From the NCBI GenBank assembly GCA_948099385.1, contig CANUEZ040000113.1, forward strand, positions 10,490,501 to 10,554,500: a stretch of DNA of 64,000 bases. Reading direction: 5' to 3'. Origin of the DNA: Fasciola hepatica. Taxonomy: Eukaryota > Platyhelminthes > Trematoda > Plagiorchiida > Fasciolidae. Position 1 is the first letter of the stretch; each line of letters opens with the position of its first letter. A program made the position numbers and the translations under genes. The notes beneath the pieces were generated by a model. That model had not been told where the DNA came from. It searched no databases and saw only the letters and a program-made list of their open reading frames with translations. Positions 35,101 through 45,900 of the stretch are shown here, one piece after another.

Positions 35101-38100
35101 AACTGGTCGTTTTGTGCCAGAGAGAGAAAAGGCTTGCTCAATACACGGAGGCCGAACTCTATCGGAGTAAATTAGGTGCACCGCTCGGTACATTCGCTTG
35201 CCAGGTCATCAAATGGTACTGAATCAGTCATGCCGTACTCCAGCATCTAACTTGCAATAGCAATTCAAACTTACGCGTAGAAATCCCTTTTGCTTCCTCA
35301 TTAGGGTTGCTCTCATTAAACCATGTTTGTTGATCTCTCACTCTACGATCTCAACCTAAGGGCCAAATACCTCTTGGTGAGCTAGCTGAAGTTACCTACA
35401 TGACGTCAATCACCTTCCACGCAGTTCTGGTTTGTAATTAACGTTGACGTGCTTGGAGAGAGATATCCTTAGGCATCTATGTGCACCAGAGAGTTTTTGA
35501 CATGACGATGACCGCTCACGATTCTTTTTCACACATCCGCAAAGATTTTTCACCAAAAGTCTCGAGGTTATGTCAGTGAGAGAGCCATTTAAACTGCATT
35601 TCATTGGGTCTGTCGGCTGCAGTGACTTCGGAGATAGTGCTTTCCCAGGAATGGAGGTCACTAAAAATGCAGGATGAATCGGTAGCTACCAGTTGCAAAA
35701 TGCGATGACATGCCAGCCAGACCGTATAGTAATCAGTTGTTTGTAAACGAACATGCAGAAACACACGGATACATTTCAAACGTAATACCGAACGATCATG
35801 GAAATAGCCCCTTAAAAGACACTCAGAAACGAAGACTTCAGGTGAAGCTTCAGATTAACTAACATCCGAACTGCTAAAGCTGTACCTTTCAGCTGTAACC
35901 TGGGTAATACTCACGATTTTGATTACAAGACTCTGATCCTCCTATACATCAAAGAACAGTGTTCTGAACCTTAACTGACCGTAAAACAGATCCAAGCCAC
36001 CGCTCCGTAGATGGGTTCAGAAGCGTTGTGGAATGCACAGTACGTCCCAGTCTTGGGTATAATATCGTTCTGGGCAAAGCACATCGGTGCAGCTTGGATT
36101 TTCCTAACTGTTCAAGTCAACTGGGCCATGAAATCTACCTAAAATCCTCATATTCCGGCACCAGTTTTCACCAACCCCTTCCACCCTGCTCATGACGTGC
36201 AGGAAACATACCGCAGGTACTGATCAAAGGAGTTAGAGACAGATGAAAAGCAAGCAGGCTGGCCTTGGTGAGCCCTAATTTTCTTTTGCACCTTCAGTCG
36301 AATCAGTCCGACCGAAAATCAACCTGGCACGTTCAAGCAGTCAGCTCTGTACTGGGTCAATGTAGCTCAGATGCCTCAGAGATACATGTGTTGATTCTTT
36401 CTTATTTGTACTCAATGCGATTGGACGCTTTTTTGAACTAATCAGTGGTAATCTGTTCAGTGTACTACTTGACCATCACCGATGCTTTTGCGCACAAACA
36501 AGTGTCACGTGCGCGTATGATTCCTCTTAGTGCAACCCTAGTTATTCGTTATCGCAGTAAGCGTGTCGGCAAGCATGGTCCGCTTCCACATCAAGTGACG
36601 GTGTTCTGCGAGTTTGAGCAAACCAATCACATTGCTTAAGTAACAATCCCAGAGCGCATATGGGTTTCGATACATATTTCATGCCTATAGAATATGCCTT
36701 GTTTTGTTCATCGATACAAGAGTAAATTTCAGTTCCATTTAGTGCCGGTTAGTACAATAGATCTGTGTATGTACGCCTAGACTGCATGTATAGTTTTACT
36801 GGAGTCCACGAATTTAAATGTTGCATGTATGTGAAACATGCGCAATATCCGCAAATTGTTACTGGGCAAACTTTGTCCCGCTTTTCCATAGAAAAAAACA
36901 TCAAGACGCGAGAAACATTCTATAATCTTCTGGCAGGTTTTCCTATGTACCTCATTATTATCATACTGACCATATGAGTTTGATTAGCCAGGAGAACAGT
37001 TTACTGCATGGCGCAGGTCAACATTACAGCCTTTGTGAGGCGATTCAAAGGTATTTCAGGGGACACGTTAAAGGTGTAGCCTGTCGTTCACTTGCACTAT
37101 GAAGCTCCAGTCAATCCTAGCCACTGTGTACAAGTACAACAAAAGATCGCTGTGACTGACTAGCCCCTGATCTGCCAATTATTTCCGAGTTGTATCATAT
37201 TTACACAAATTATTTCTGCGCTAAAACTGATCCGCAGTTCGACCATTTTGGATTTCCAGCTATTTCTGTGTGCTTAGTCCATGGGCAAAGCGATTTCAAC
37301 ACTTTCTGTCAGTTCGGATTTGCTAACAAAATACCTTCCTTAGTTCTACAAAACCTTTCAGAGCAGAGGGAGCAATAACATCCGGGTCAAACAACAACAC
37401 AACAACAAACACGTCTTATCAAATGTGGCTGGGAACACGTTCGATAAACTGTCTAACATCATGGATATGAGTACCAAGTACAACCCGTGTAATGACCACG
37501 ACAACATGTAGAATCGAAATAAGAGAAGGTGGCCTAAAGCGAATAGCAACCAAATTAAACTTTATCGTGTGGGATTTTTACCAATTATGGTAGATAGGTG
37601 TTTGTCCTTGTGGTAATTTGAATGCTTTCGCATGTGACTCGGAGAGCTCAATCCTCTCTCACAGTATATAACTGATAAAATAAATCAGACTCTGAAATCA
37701 GATAGTCCGGGTCAAGCCAAATCGCTCTAAGGTTGATCACTATCCTATCCACTAATGGTTTCACGCATTAATTCCCGATAAGGTGAGTACCGAATAAATT
37801 AAACTGAATAGATTCCTGCTGTTCCCGTGGTCCCCATTTCTTGCCATGATTTTCTGACCGCTGAGCTTGGCTTTTAGGTCGCAAACGTTTCATCATCAGT
37901 CGAGGTGGCATCGTCAGTGCTCACTACTCACCAATAAATATGGTCGTGGGATTTGAATGACCAGTAATCGAACCAGTGGAAACAGTTGATCTATCAACGG
38001 AGTCAAAAGCACTTGCACTCGGAAGTAAAGTTACACGAAGATAACGTATTTGATTTATTCACCTAAAGGTTATTTGAAGGTTATCGGGTATAAGTGTGGT

Positions 38101-38721
38101 AAAGCCAGTGATCCAAACGCGCTACCACCATACTTTTAACCACTATCATCCGCTGTGTTGTCAGGCTTCTTTAACAAAATTTCAACCGTTAAAAATCATT
38201 CATTATGGAAGAAGAGCATTGACTACTCTTGTTGGATAGAAATGTACGCCCGAATCGCGTTGCAACCGATTGCATCAGCTGAGTAATCGGCATTTAAATG
38301 TCTCTTACTACATTGAAAGTCCTAAGAGATTGGAAGTGATGATCCCAATCAGTCAAACATCGTCCTCCAAGCACCACAGTGGATACCCTTGTCTGCATCT
38401 CACAGCATGGTCCGCGTTTCATTCCGGGAAGAAAAGAAAAGGTGTGAGTAACAGTTTTCCGGGATTTATACAACTGTCCGCAAATCGCCAAATGGGAAGG
38501 AATCGGCAGAAATTTAGGTCATAATCATATGCCAACATGTTTTAAAATCATTCTTCACCAAACTACTCGGAAGTGGTGAGGTATAACAGAAATAATGCCT
38601 CAGAAATCAAATGAAAAATTTAATTTAACAACGTGTTTGTTCGTGATTGTTTCACACGTGTTCTGGTATAGGGGCGATGAATAGCACGAGCCGTTGACAG
38701 GGGTGGGTAACGATGTCGCAC
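32141..38721. other. unassigned sequence, 6.6 kb
   Basis: Open frames up to 84 codons occur (33076, 35410, 36445, 38270), all without recognised domains. The minus-strand text near 37935-37870 contains CTGACGATGCC and GATGAAACG. It could be a retroelement terminus but forms no convincing helices. Confidence 0.45.
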
Positions 38722-38747
38722 ATATATATATATATATATTATATATA

Positions 38748-38807
<60 letters not shown>
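38722..38807. repeat. (TA)n microsatellite, interrupted
   Basis: About 86 bp of TA with two TTA interruptions near 38739 and 38755. Confidence 0.96.
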
Positions 38808-38809
<2 letters not shown>

Positions 38810-38930
38810 ACCCCTACGAAACTTATCACAGTGTGACTGGTGGCTAAATTTGAATTTACGCAGTATTCACTTGAATTCATAACGGTTTCTCTTGAATCTT
38901 AAATGGTATAGTGATATGCGGTAGTTATGA

Positions 38931-39191
38931 TTGTTATGGACACTGAGGGACGAATTAAACTGTCTCTATAAATTGAGAAAAGCCAAGATCAACCGTTACA
39001 CACAGTCACCTTCTTACCCACGCTATAAACGTACACAATATGTGGCTGTGCCAAAAGATAACGATCCACCAGAGGGAGTGCACTACACATTACCTGAACG
39101 TTTGCACAAGATGACATTTGTCGGAAAAATGTGCACAGATTGGTCTCAAACGTTCGGTGGCAAAAAATGTTTGTTCGATTTCATCTAACAT
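38931..39191 (+). CDS. hypothetical 85-codon open frame, possible exon
   Basis: I do not recognise this frame. Its composition is more protein-like than that of neighbouring random frames: rich in K, R, P, Y and charged residues, with YKRTQYVAVPKDNDPPEG and HYTLPERLHKMTFVGKMC, and it ends in TAA at 39189-39191. No signal peptide, membrane segment or known motif is visible. It could be the last coding exon of a host gene or a fragment of an unidentified mobile element. The first ATG need not be the start, and no clear splice acceptor was chosen. Confidence 0.25.
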
Positions 39192-40370
39192 AATATTATG
39201 AAAGATATTCACATCGGAATCAATCATTATATCATCACTCAAATTCTTTGATTTTGAACTTCATTCAATTAGCTTCCGATAAATTAGTCATTGTGTGGAA
39301 CAACTGTTACAGTAGCAAAGACTGACTTCTGTCTGATTTACTTGAGTGCGATCTAACATAATCTCGTATTGTTGCTTTCCGTCACTTCGTACTTCAATTT
39401 ATTCGTCACACCCACCTAACCCAACTTTAAATACACGAATGACTTTGCAAGTGTTTGATTTCAGTTGAAATGCATACTAACGTCCTTCGAAAAAGAACTA
39501 TCCAGTGGTAAAACGTGCACATCAAAAATTTCGGAACAATTGCTAAAATAAAACCATGAATCGATAGTTTAGGCAGAATGACCAAGTTCTTAGGGACTCC
39601 GAACATCTAAAGCAAAGTGGACTAAATGGGTCCAGTGGCTCAATCCCGAGGGGAAGTATTGATACTGTAAGAGAAATTAGCTTGGAGGTAACGGTATGAA
39701 GATTATGTCTCCCGTCGAGGGTGCCGAGCATTTCTGGCTGTCATAGAGGGCGATACGTGAGCAAACTTGTTTCATATCGCAAAAGGAACTGCTCACCATG
39801 GCGCCATCGCTTTTCTTTTGTAACCAAAACCACGTTTGAGTAGCCAGCCTGGATAAGCTCACTGAAGGGACAATTTGGCAACTAAACCTGTGTTTAGTGC
39901 TTTATCTAATGACCAATTACAGCACGCTATATAACTCAGGGAATAAAGTGGGGACAAGTTAATACTGGTCATTTATGTTGATGAAGACGACGCGTTTAGA
40001 GCAAGGTAAACTGGTTTGGAAGAGGGACTTTGTAAATTCATGCAGTGACTGTGTGAGGAGAAATCAGCAACGAGAAGACTTGATTCTTTCTCTCTATTAT
40101 CCATCAACCATGATCATGAAGGGCACATGTTACATTTGCACCCAATTCATATTACGGACCGAATAACCGAGGGAAACGTAAATGGGTTCATGGAAGCCTG
40201 GCGTTCTCCAACAAATTCAATCAGGAAAAGCACTGAACTGGGTCGCGTTTACACTTACTTGACAAACAGGAAATTCAATTATTCCAAAAAATGGAAATAT
40301 AATTAACTGAAACTCAATTCTGCTGAGAATTTACCATAGCCTCAGGGGTCAAGGATAACTCCAGACCAGA
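39192..40370. other. unassigned sequence
   Basis: Minus-strand text near 39660-39545 vaguely recalls a Gypsy RT LPFGI segment (SILPLGIEPLDPF) but lacks the following YxDD, so it is not called. Confidence 0.4.
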
Positions 40371-40380
40371 CTCTCTCTTC

Positions 40381-40443
<63 letters not shown>
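40371..40443. repeat. compound (CT)n(TA)n microsatellite
   Basis: CT units to about 40402 pass directly into TA units to 40443. It lies 185 bp beyond the stop codon of the Penelope-like gene, on its 3' side. Confidence 0.97.
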
Positions 40444-40446
<3 letters not shown>

Positions 40447-40628
40447 TGAACAGTCCCATGGTCACATTAAAAAGACAACATTGGAGAGCGAACAATTGTT
40501 TTCAATGATTCCTAATCTTGCTCTTACACATCATATAGGTGACAGTTATGCATTTGATTGGCCGTTGGCTGGGTTGAAGGACATTTTTACAGTAGTATGG
40601 GGGGGAGGGGGAGATGGTGTGGTGTTTG

Positions 40629-42953
40629 TCAGTTAGTGTGTGGTGATGCTGAATCGACCACTGTTAGTGGGTTTTCAGAGGTCGTTTCTCGTTTCGGATG
40701 CTCCGTCTTTGGCCAAGGCAACTGAAGTGCCTGAACCAGTCGCTTTTGCGAGCACAGATCCGGGCTTAGTAGACGTATGGCGATCGCTTCAGCCGTGGCC
40801 AGGGTCCGCAGTCGGGCTGCCTTTGATCGGTTGGGGGGAACACGATACACAACACTGAATGAGTCATTCGGGTCAATCCTATGACCACTATCGATTAGAT
40901 GACTAAGAATAGAACTGTTGATTGTGCCCGTCTTCCCGTGACTCAGCCACCTCGGGTGATGCTCCTTGATGCGTTGAGACAGGCGCCTGGCCGTGCGACC
41001 TATGTAAGATGCGCCACATGCGCACTTGAACGAATAGATAATCATGGATGAGGTCAGCTCAGGTAACCGGTCTTTCACTCGCATTCGGATCATCGGCGAA
41101 GTGGAAAACACACAATTCAATTTTGCAGCTGGGAATGTTGAGTTCACAATTGCTCCAAGTGATCTTGTTAATCGTTCTGTATGCGTATCTCCTTTGAATG
41201 GTACTTTCACGAAAAGTTCCTTCTTTGGGACGCAAGAAAATCGTTCTGCGGGTGTAGTTGGTTCAGTATTTTTCAAGATAAACTTCTCTGGATACCCGTT
41301 CTCCTGCAGTACTTGTTTTATGAGTTTTAGTTCCTCTTCCAGAGTATCCTGCGTGCATATGCTACGGGCCCTGAAGGCTAGACATCGGACTAGGTTCCTC
41401 TTATAGCGCAATGGCACAAAGCTATGAAAGTTTGTGTATTGGCCGTTCCATGTTTTCTTTCTGTGGACTCGTCGTTCGATGGTTCCATTTTCCCGTCTGG
41501 TAATCAACACATCGAGGAAAGGTAGTTTGTTTTCGGCTTCTTTTTCCATTGTGAAATCAACAGAGCTATGAGCACGCTTGAAGTCTTCTAGAATAGCTGA
41601 AACATTACGATCGTCGCCCACTATACAGAAAATATCATCCATGTATCGAATGTAATAATCCAAAGTTTCTATTGTCTTCTCAAGTTTCCCGCTTTCTAAT
41701 TTCGCCATAAATATGTCCGCTAGCACAGGACCCAGTGGGGAACCCATGGCGATACCGTCTCGCTGGCGGTAGAAGCAGTCATTAAACAGAAATTGAACAT
41801 TGAGAGTGCAACGTAGTAGCAGTTCCTTCAATCCTTCTACTGGAATGCCTATTTGTGTGTTGGATGTTCTAATGTATTCACATAGAAAGCCCACGGTTTC
41901 TAGTAATGGCACATTTGTAAATAACGACACCACATCAAGCGACATCATGGTTTTCTTGTGTAAGTTTACATTCTGTATGATGGACACAAACTGAAAACTA
42001 TCTCGCAGACTATGTTTAGCGAGTCTTATGCGAATGGGTTCCAAGAGTTCTACCAGCCATTGTGCTATTGCTTGGTACGGAGAATTCCTCATCGACACAA
42101 TCGGTCGGATTGGAATACCATCTTTGTGGGTTTTCGGAAGTCCATAGAGGCGTGGAATGGTCGATCCATTTGGTTTTAGTTTTTCGTATGTAGCATTGTT
42201 TATACAGCCCTGATCTCTCAGTCGTCTTAGGCATCCGGCTAGTTCTTTCTCTATCTTTTCGGTTTCGTCTTTTCCTTTGTGACAGACAGAAAACTTTGTC
42301 TGGTCTTCCACCAATCTGGAAAGTTTTTCAATGTATTCTCGTTTATCCATGAGGACAACACCGGAACCTTTATCTGGTCTCAATAATACTACGTCCTTGT
42401 TCTTACGCAGCTCCTTCAGCGCGTCCAGGTGTTGTCTGGTGATCAGTCCACGACTTTGTATCTGAATTTTACGATAGCTGTAGCAGCTCGCCACAAGCAC
42501 ACTTTTGAATCGTTCTAAATCGATATCCGTTCTGGGTGTCAGGTCCTTAGTTTGACTCAATAAATTTTCAAATTGTACCTCCAAATCAAGTCTATCGTCT
42601 TTTCTAACAGGACAGCAGAACTTCCATCCCAAAGAAAGAGCCTCCATCAAGATTGGATTTAGAGTGATACTGGAGTAATTGCGTACCAGCCTATCAGGAT
42701 TGCTCGGAAAGGCGACTGGTGGTTTTAGGGGATTAATACCACTAATCAAGCGATCACGAGTAATTTGAACGCGGAGTGCACAGATTCGACTTAAGAATTC
42801 ATTAAATTCGGAAATTTCCTCCTCCGGCAGATTGTCCACATAATGTTGTCGTTGTGAAACATTCCGTTCGAATTCCGTTATTTTGGATTTCACTGAGTCA
42901 CAAACACTTAAAGCATGCCGTCGAAGGGTTTTACTATTAGGGTAAATCCGGCC
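40629..42953 (-). CDS. Penelope-like retroelement polyprotein (RT + GIY-YIG endonuclease)
   Basis: This protein copies element RNA into DNA at a nick made by its own endonuclease. Numbering from the GTG at 42893, the 754-residue frame has RT fingers near 246-290 (RLYGLPKTHKDGIPIRPI), motif A near 317-333 (SLDVVSLFTN, catalytic D320), motif B near 379-396 (DGIAMGSPLGPVLADIFM), the YMDD box at 417-420, and FLDVLI near 459-464. A C-terminal GIY-YIG nuclease begins near 619 (IYSFKCACGASYIGRTARRL), with candidate catalytic Arg 636/637 and Glu near 702. This length and order fit a complete endonuclease-bearing Penelope. The frame stays open upstream to a TAG at 42954-42956 but contains no ATG until residue 83. 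The real start is therefore unknown: a spliced 5' exon, a lost ATG, or the in-frame TAG as a mutation. No other stop or frameshift was seen, which suggests a fairly recent insertion. Confidence 0.95.
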   Translation of the reverse strand, partial: GRIYPNSKTLRRHALSVCDSVKSKITEFERNVSQRQHYVDNLPEEEISEFNEFLSRICALRVQITRDRLISGINPLKPPVAFPSNPDRLVRNYSSITLNPILMEALSLGWKFCCPVRKDDRLDLEVQFENLLSQTKDLTPRTDIDLERFKSVLVASCYSYRKIQIQSRGLITRQHLDALKELRKNKDVVLLRPDKGSGVVLMDKREYIEKLSRLVEDQTKFSVCHKGKDETEKIEKELAGCLRRLRDQGCINNATYEKLKPNGSTIPRLYGLPKTHKDGIPIRPIVSMRNSPYQAIAQWLVELLEPIRIRLAKHSLRDSFQFVSIIQNVNLHKKTMMSLDVVSLFTNVPLLETVGFLCEYIRTSNTQIGIPVEGLKELLLRCTLNVQFLFNDCFYRQRDGIAMGSPLGPVLADIFMAKLESGKLEKTIETLDYYIRYMDDIFCIVGDDRNVSAILEDFKRAHSSVDFTMEKEAENKLPFLDVLITRRENGTIERRVHRKKTWNGQYTNFHSFVPLRYKRNLVRCLAFRARSICTQDTLEEELKLIKQVLQENGYPEKFILKNTEPTTPAERFSCVPKKELFVKVPFKGDTHTERLTRSLGAIVNSTFPAAKLNCVFSTSPMIRMRVKDRLPELTSSMIIYSFKCACGASYIGRTARRLSQRIKEHHPRWLSHGKTGTINSSILSHLIDSGHRIDPNDSFSVVYRVPPNRSKAARLRTLATAEAIAIRLLSPDLCSQKRLVQALQLPWPKTEHPKRETTSENPLTVVDSASPHTN

Positions 42954-45900
42954 CTACCCATTCGTATCAAATTCAGATCGGTGAAGATTTTTTTTGGTGC
43001 ACCTTCAGTCTTTCACCTTTTTGTGTATTTCCACCGACCCACTGATGCCCATAACCTGTTTCATAATGACCATGACTTCCTGCAGCATTTGACGTAATTA
43101 ACTCTTTCTCATTGCCGGTGTGAATGCCATGAACTTTGGCCAGCCCGTCATAATCATGCCATTTTCTCACAGCCATACTTATTCCGTTTGTTCGTCACCT
43201 CGATTAGTTATCACCTCAGGTAATTGCTCACCTTCTAACCGTTTACTGGTCAAAATAATTTATATAACCTGGAACCTCCTTTGTGAACCACTTGAACCGC
43301 TCCTGCATCCCGCCTCAGGCTTTTCCTGCCCATTGCTGCCTTGGTGTTTTGAAGCTGTTTTGGAATGTCATGACTCAGTGGTCGGTTTGTACTTAGTTTG
43401 AGGTATGTTATTGTCAGTGTTTGATGACTGAACCTACAGTACACGTAGTACAGCCTTGGGACTTGAGTTTCTTTTATCTGCTAATCACTCGATTACGAGA
43501 TGACAAAATTATGGGCTTTCTACTAGACCGTTTACTAACCGCTCTTTTCATGGCAGAACTAATTTACTGTCCGTAGTTTGAAAGCAAAAAGCACTGGTCT
43601 AACAGAGTCAGATCACGGTTTGAGTTCCTTCGGACTTTTGTTAAGCTGCGGTGTACAGCTCTCATCATATAACGCAGGGCTATTCAACTAAACAAAATAC
43701 TGTATAAACTTGACCTTTGTCCATGTACATTGCGTAATGCGCCCTATACTGGCATCTTTGTCGGCTATATATTCTGCATTACTAACAACACGAACAATCG
43801 TCCAACACACACAATTCGCTGAGATCATTATCCGTGCCATTGCTTATATATATCAGATAATCCTATGTTTCACTAGGTTTCCGATGTCCATTGTTCGATT
43901 CCTTGATTGTGAAAACCATACACTGGGACGGATACCACCAGATAATTATTTCTACCCAATATCTGTCAACCCAGAGCAACTAGAAACTTGAAAGCTTCTT
44001 ATATTTTCGTTGTGAAAGGTGATTTGTAAAGAGTTTATTGCTTTTTCCGATCTGAATATTTTGTTCGCTGTTGCTCAGTAGTAACAAACAGGGAGTAGAG
44101 TCTATTGAGTTTTATGGTAAGTAGCAACGGTCACTGCTTCAGTGATAGTTTCTCGTGATGAGATTGAAATTCATACCCCTTTTTTTCCAATACCTTTAGT
44201 GTTTATTGGTAGAATAAATAGAATGAGGCGAATGTACGATAACAAGTTCATTTCGAGGGTCATTTCAAAGTATTCGTATTTATCTTTCTCCACATAAAGA
44301 TGCTTCCGCCGGAGTATCGTTTGCTCATGTGAAGTACTCGTGCATTATTAACAAACAGAACACTTAAAACGTTCTCTTACTCAGACACACAAATGTAGTT
44401 TTCCTCTAAGGATCATGACATTTGATGCATGCACACAACGAGAAATTAAAATAACTGATTAATATTGTAATGCGACGAATACATTACTGTCGGCTCGTCG
44501 CAGTGTAATAATGCACGGACTGTTGGAATATCCTCAGCGGTTTTGATATTCAACAGGCGGCACTGGACGCTGTGACCCTGGAAACGATAGCGATAGGATC
44601 AACTAAAAACGACTGTTGGTTAAAGGGAAACCTGCTCCTCACCAAACCTTAGCCAATCGGACGGGAGCACGTTGTTATGATGACTGAACCAGAAAAGGCG
44701 TGATATTGTGTTGAAATTCAATGGGGTACTGGAAATAAAAGTTTGTGAATGATCATATTTCACCCATCGTGCAAATAAGATTTCATGGAGAATGATATCC
44801 GTAGAAATACTTCAGGGTGCTGTTATTTCTTAGTAAGGAAATCATATGAGACACAAACTGGATATAACCTAGTGCTACCGAAAATTCCAGAGACATGTCT
44901 ATTTCATGAAGTTAGACGAAACTGCAGTCAGCCACGTTGCAAACAACTCACACGATAAGGGTTCTTGATGATTGGGCGAACCTTCGAAATGAGTAAAATG
45001 GTGTTGTATCTAGATGACGAGGAAATTGCTCAAGAACCACAAGGCTGGTTTGGAAATTGTTCCACTCATCAGGTATGTCTACCCGTCACTGTTCTGCCCG
45101 ATCTTCCCTACAACTGAGCATTCCACAGTTTGTTCACAGCTGTAATCTCATTTGAATTGTACGACAATGACCGCAAAACCCGTAATTTGCTTCCAGGGGA
45201 ATTTTGTTCTGTCTCCCAGATACAGTACCATAACATTCATTCCAAATATCCATACTTGAGACCATGCGTCCCGGTTCTGAAGAGTAACAGTGTTAACTGA
45301 CGAAATAACTTTGTAAGAATCATCGCTTGATTCCAGAAAGGGAGTTCTTTGTGCTTGCACACTTCATACGACTCAAATGAGACTACAGCTGTAATTCTAG
45401 TTTGCACATAAATTTGGTCCAGCATATATGCAAGTCAGCTAGCTCAAAATAGTAACTGAACAGACTGACTGAACTTCACGAACGGGTGCTGTCAGTATCT
45501 CACCACTTATAGAACACAAACATTTTGAACTGGGAGCATACGTGTAAACAAAATACGGTACTGTCATTTCGATAATAATTAGACTACTGTGTCCAGAATA
45601 TGGCACCCGTGCACTGATAAATACCATAATTTCTGGTTTTGCCAACGTTCGATAAAACACTAAAGAGAATTCGTCGGAGATCTATGTCTAGACGTTCGGT
45701 TAAACTTCGCTTCTAGGAAAATGGTCTTTCGATGAAACAAAGGGTACCGTGATTCACTGATTTTATGAGAAAACAACGGATTAGGAACCAAAATGAAAAT
45801 GCATGATAAGTTTTACCCGAATTTTGTACTGTTATTGAAATAACTTATCCCTTCCCCCATTTGAATATTCCTTATGAACATTCACGAATCAATAGATTAA

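Noticed and set aside
37870..37935. Minus-strand CTGACGATGCC ... GATGATGAAACG resembling hammerhead core strands
   Set aside because: The strands between the core pieces cannot form helix II, and no helix I or III partner was found. It may be the end of a retroelement but not a ribozyme.
39543..39731. Minus-strand SILPLGIEPLDPF resembling the Gypsy RT LPFGI segment
   Set aside because: No YxDD box follows and the preceding text gives no RT motif. One short match is not enough.
43560..43690. GGTTTGAGTTCC B-box-like string with a possible A box upstream
   Set aside because: The A-box match is weak, no second copy was seen, and no tRNA fold could be drawn.
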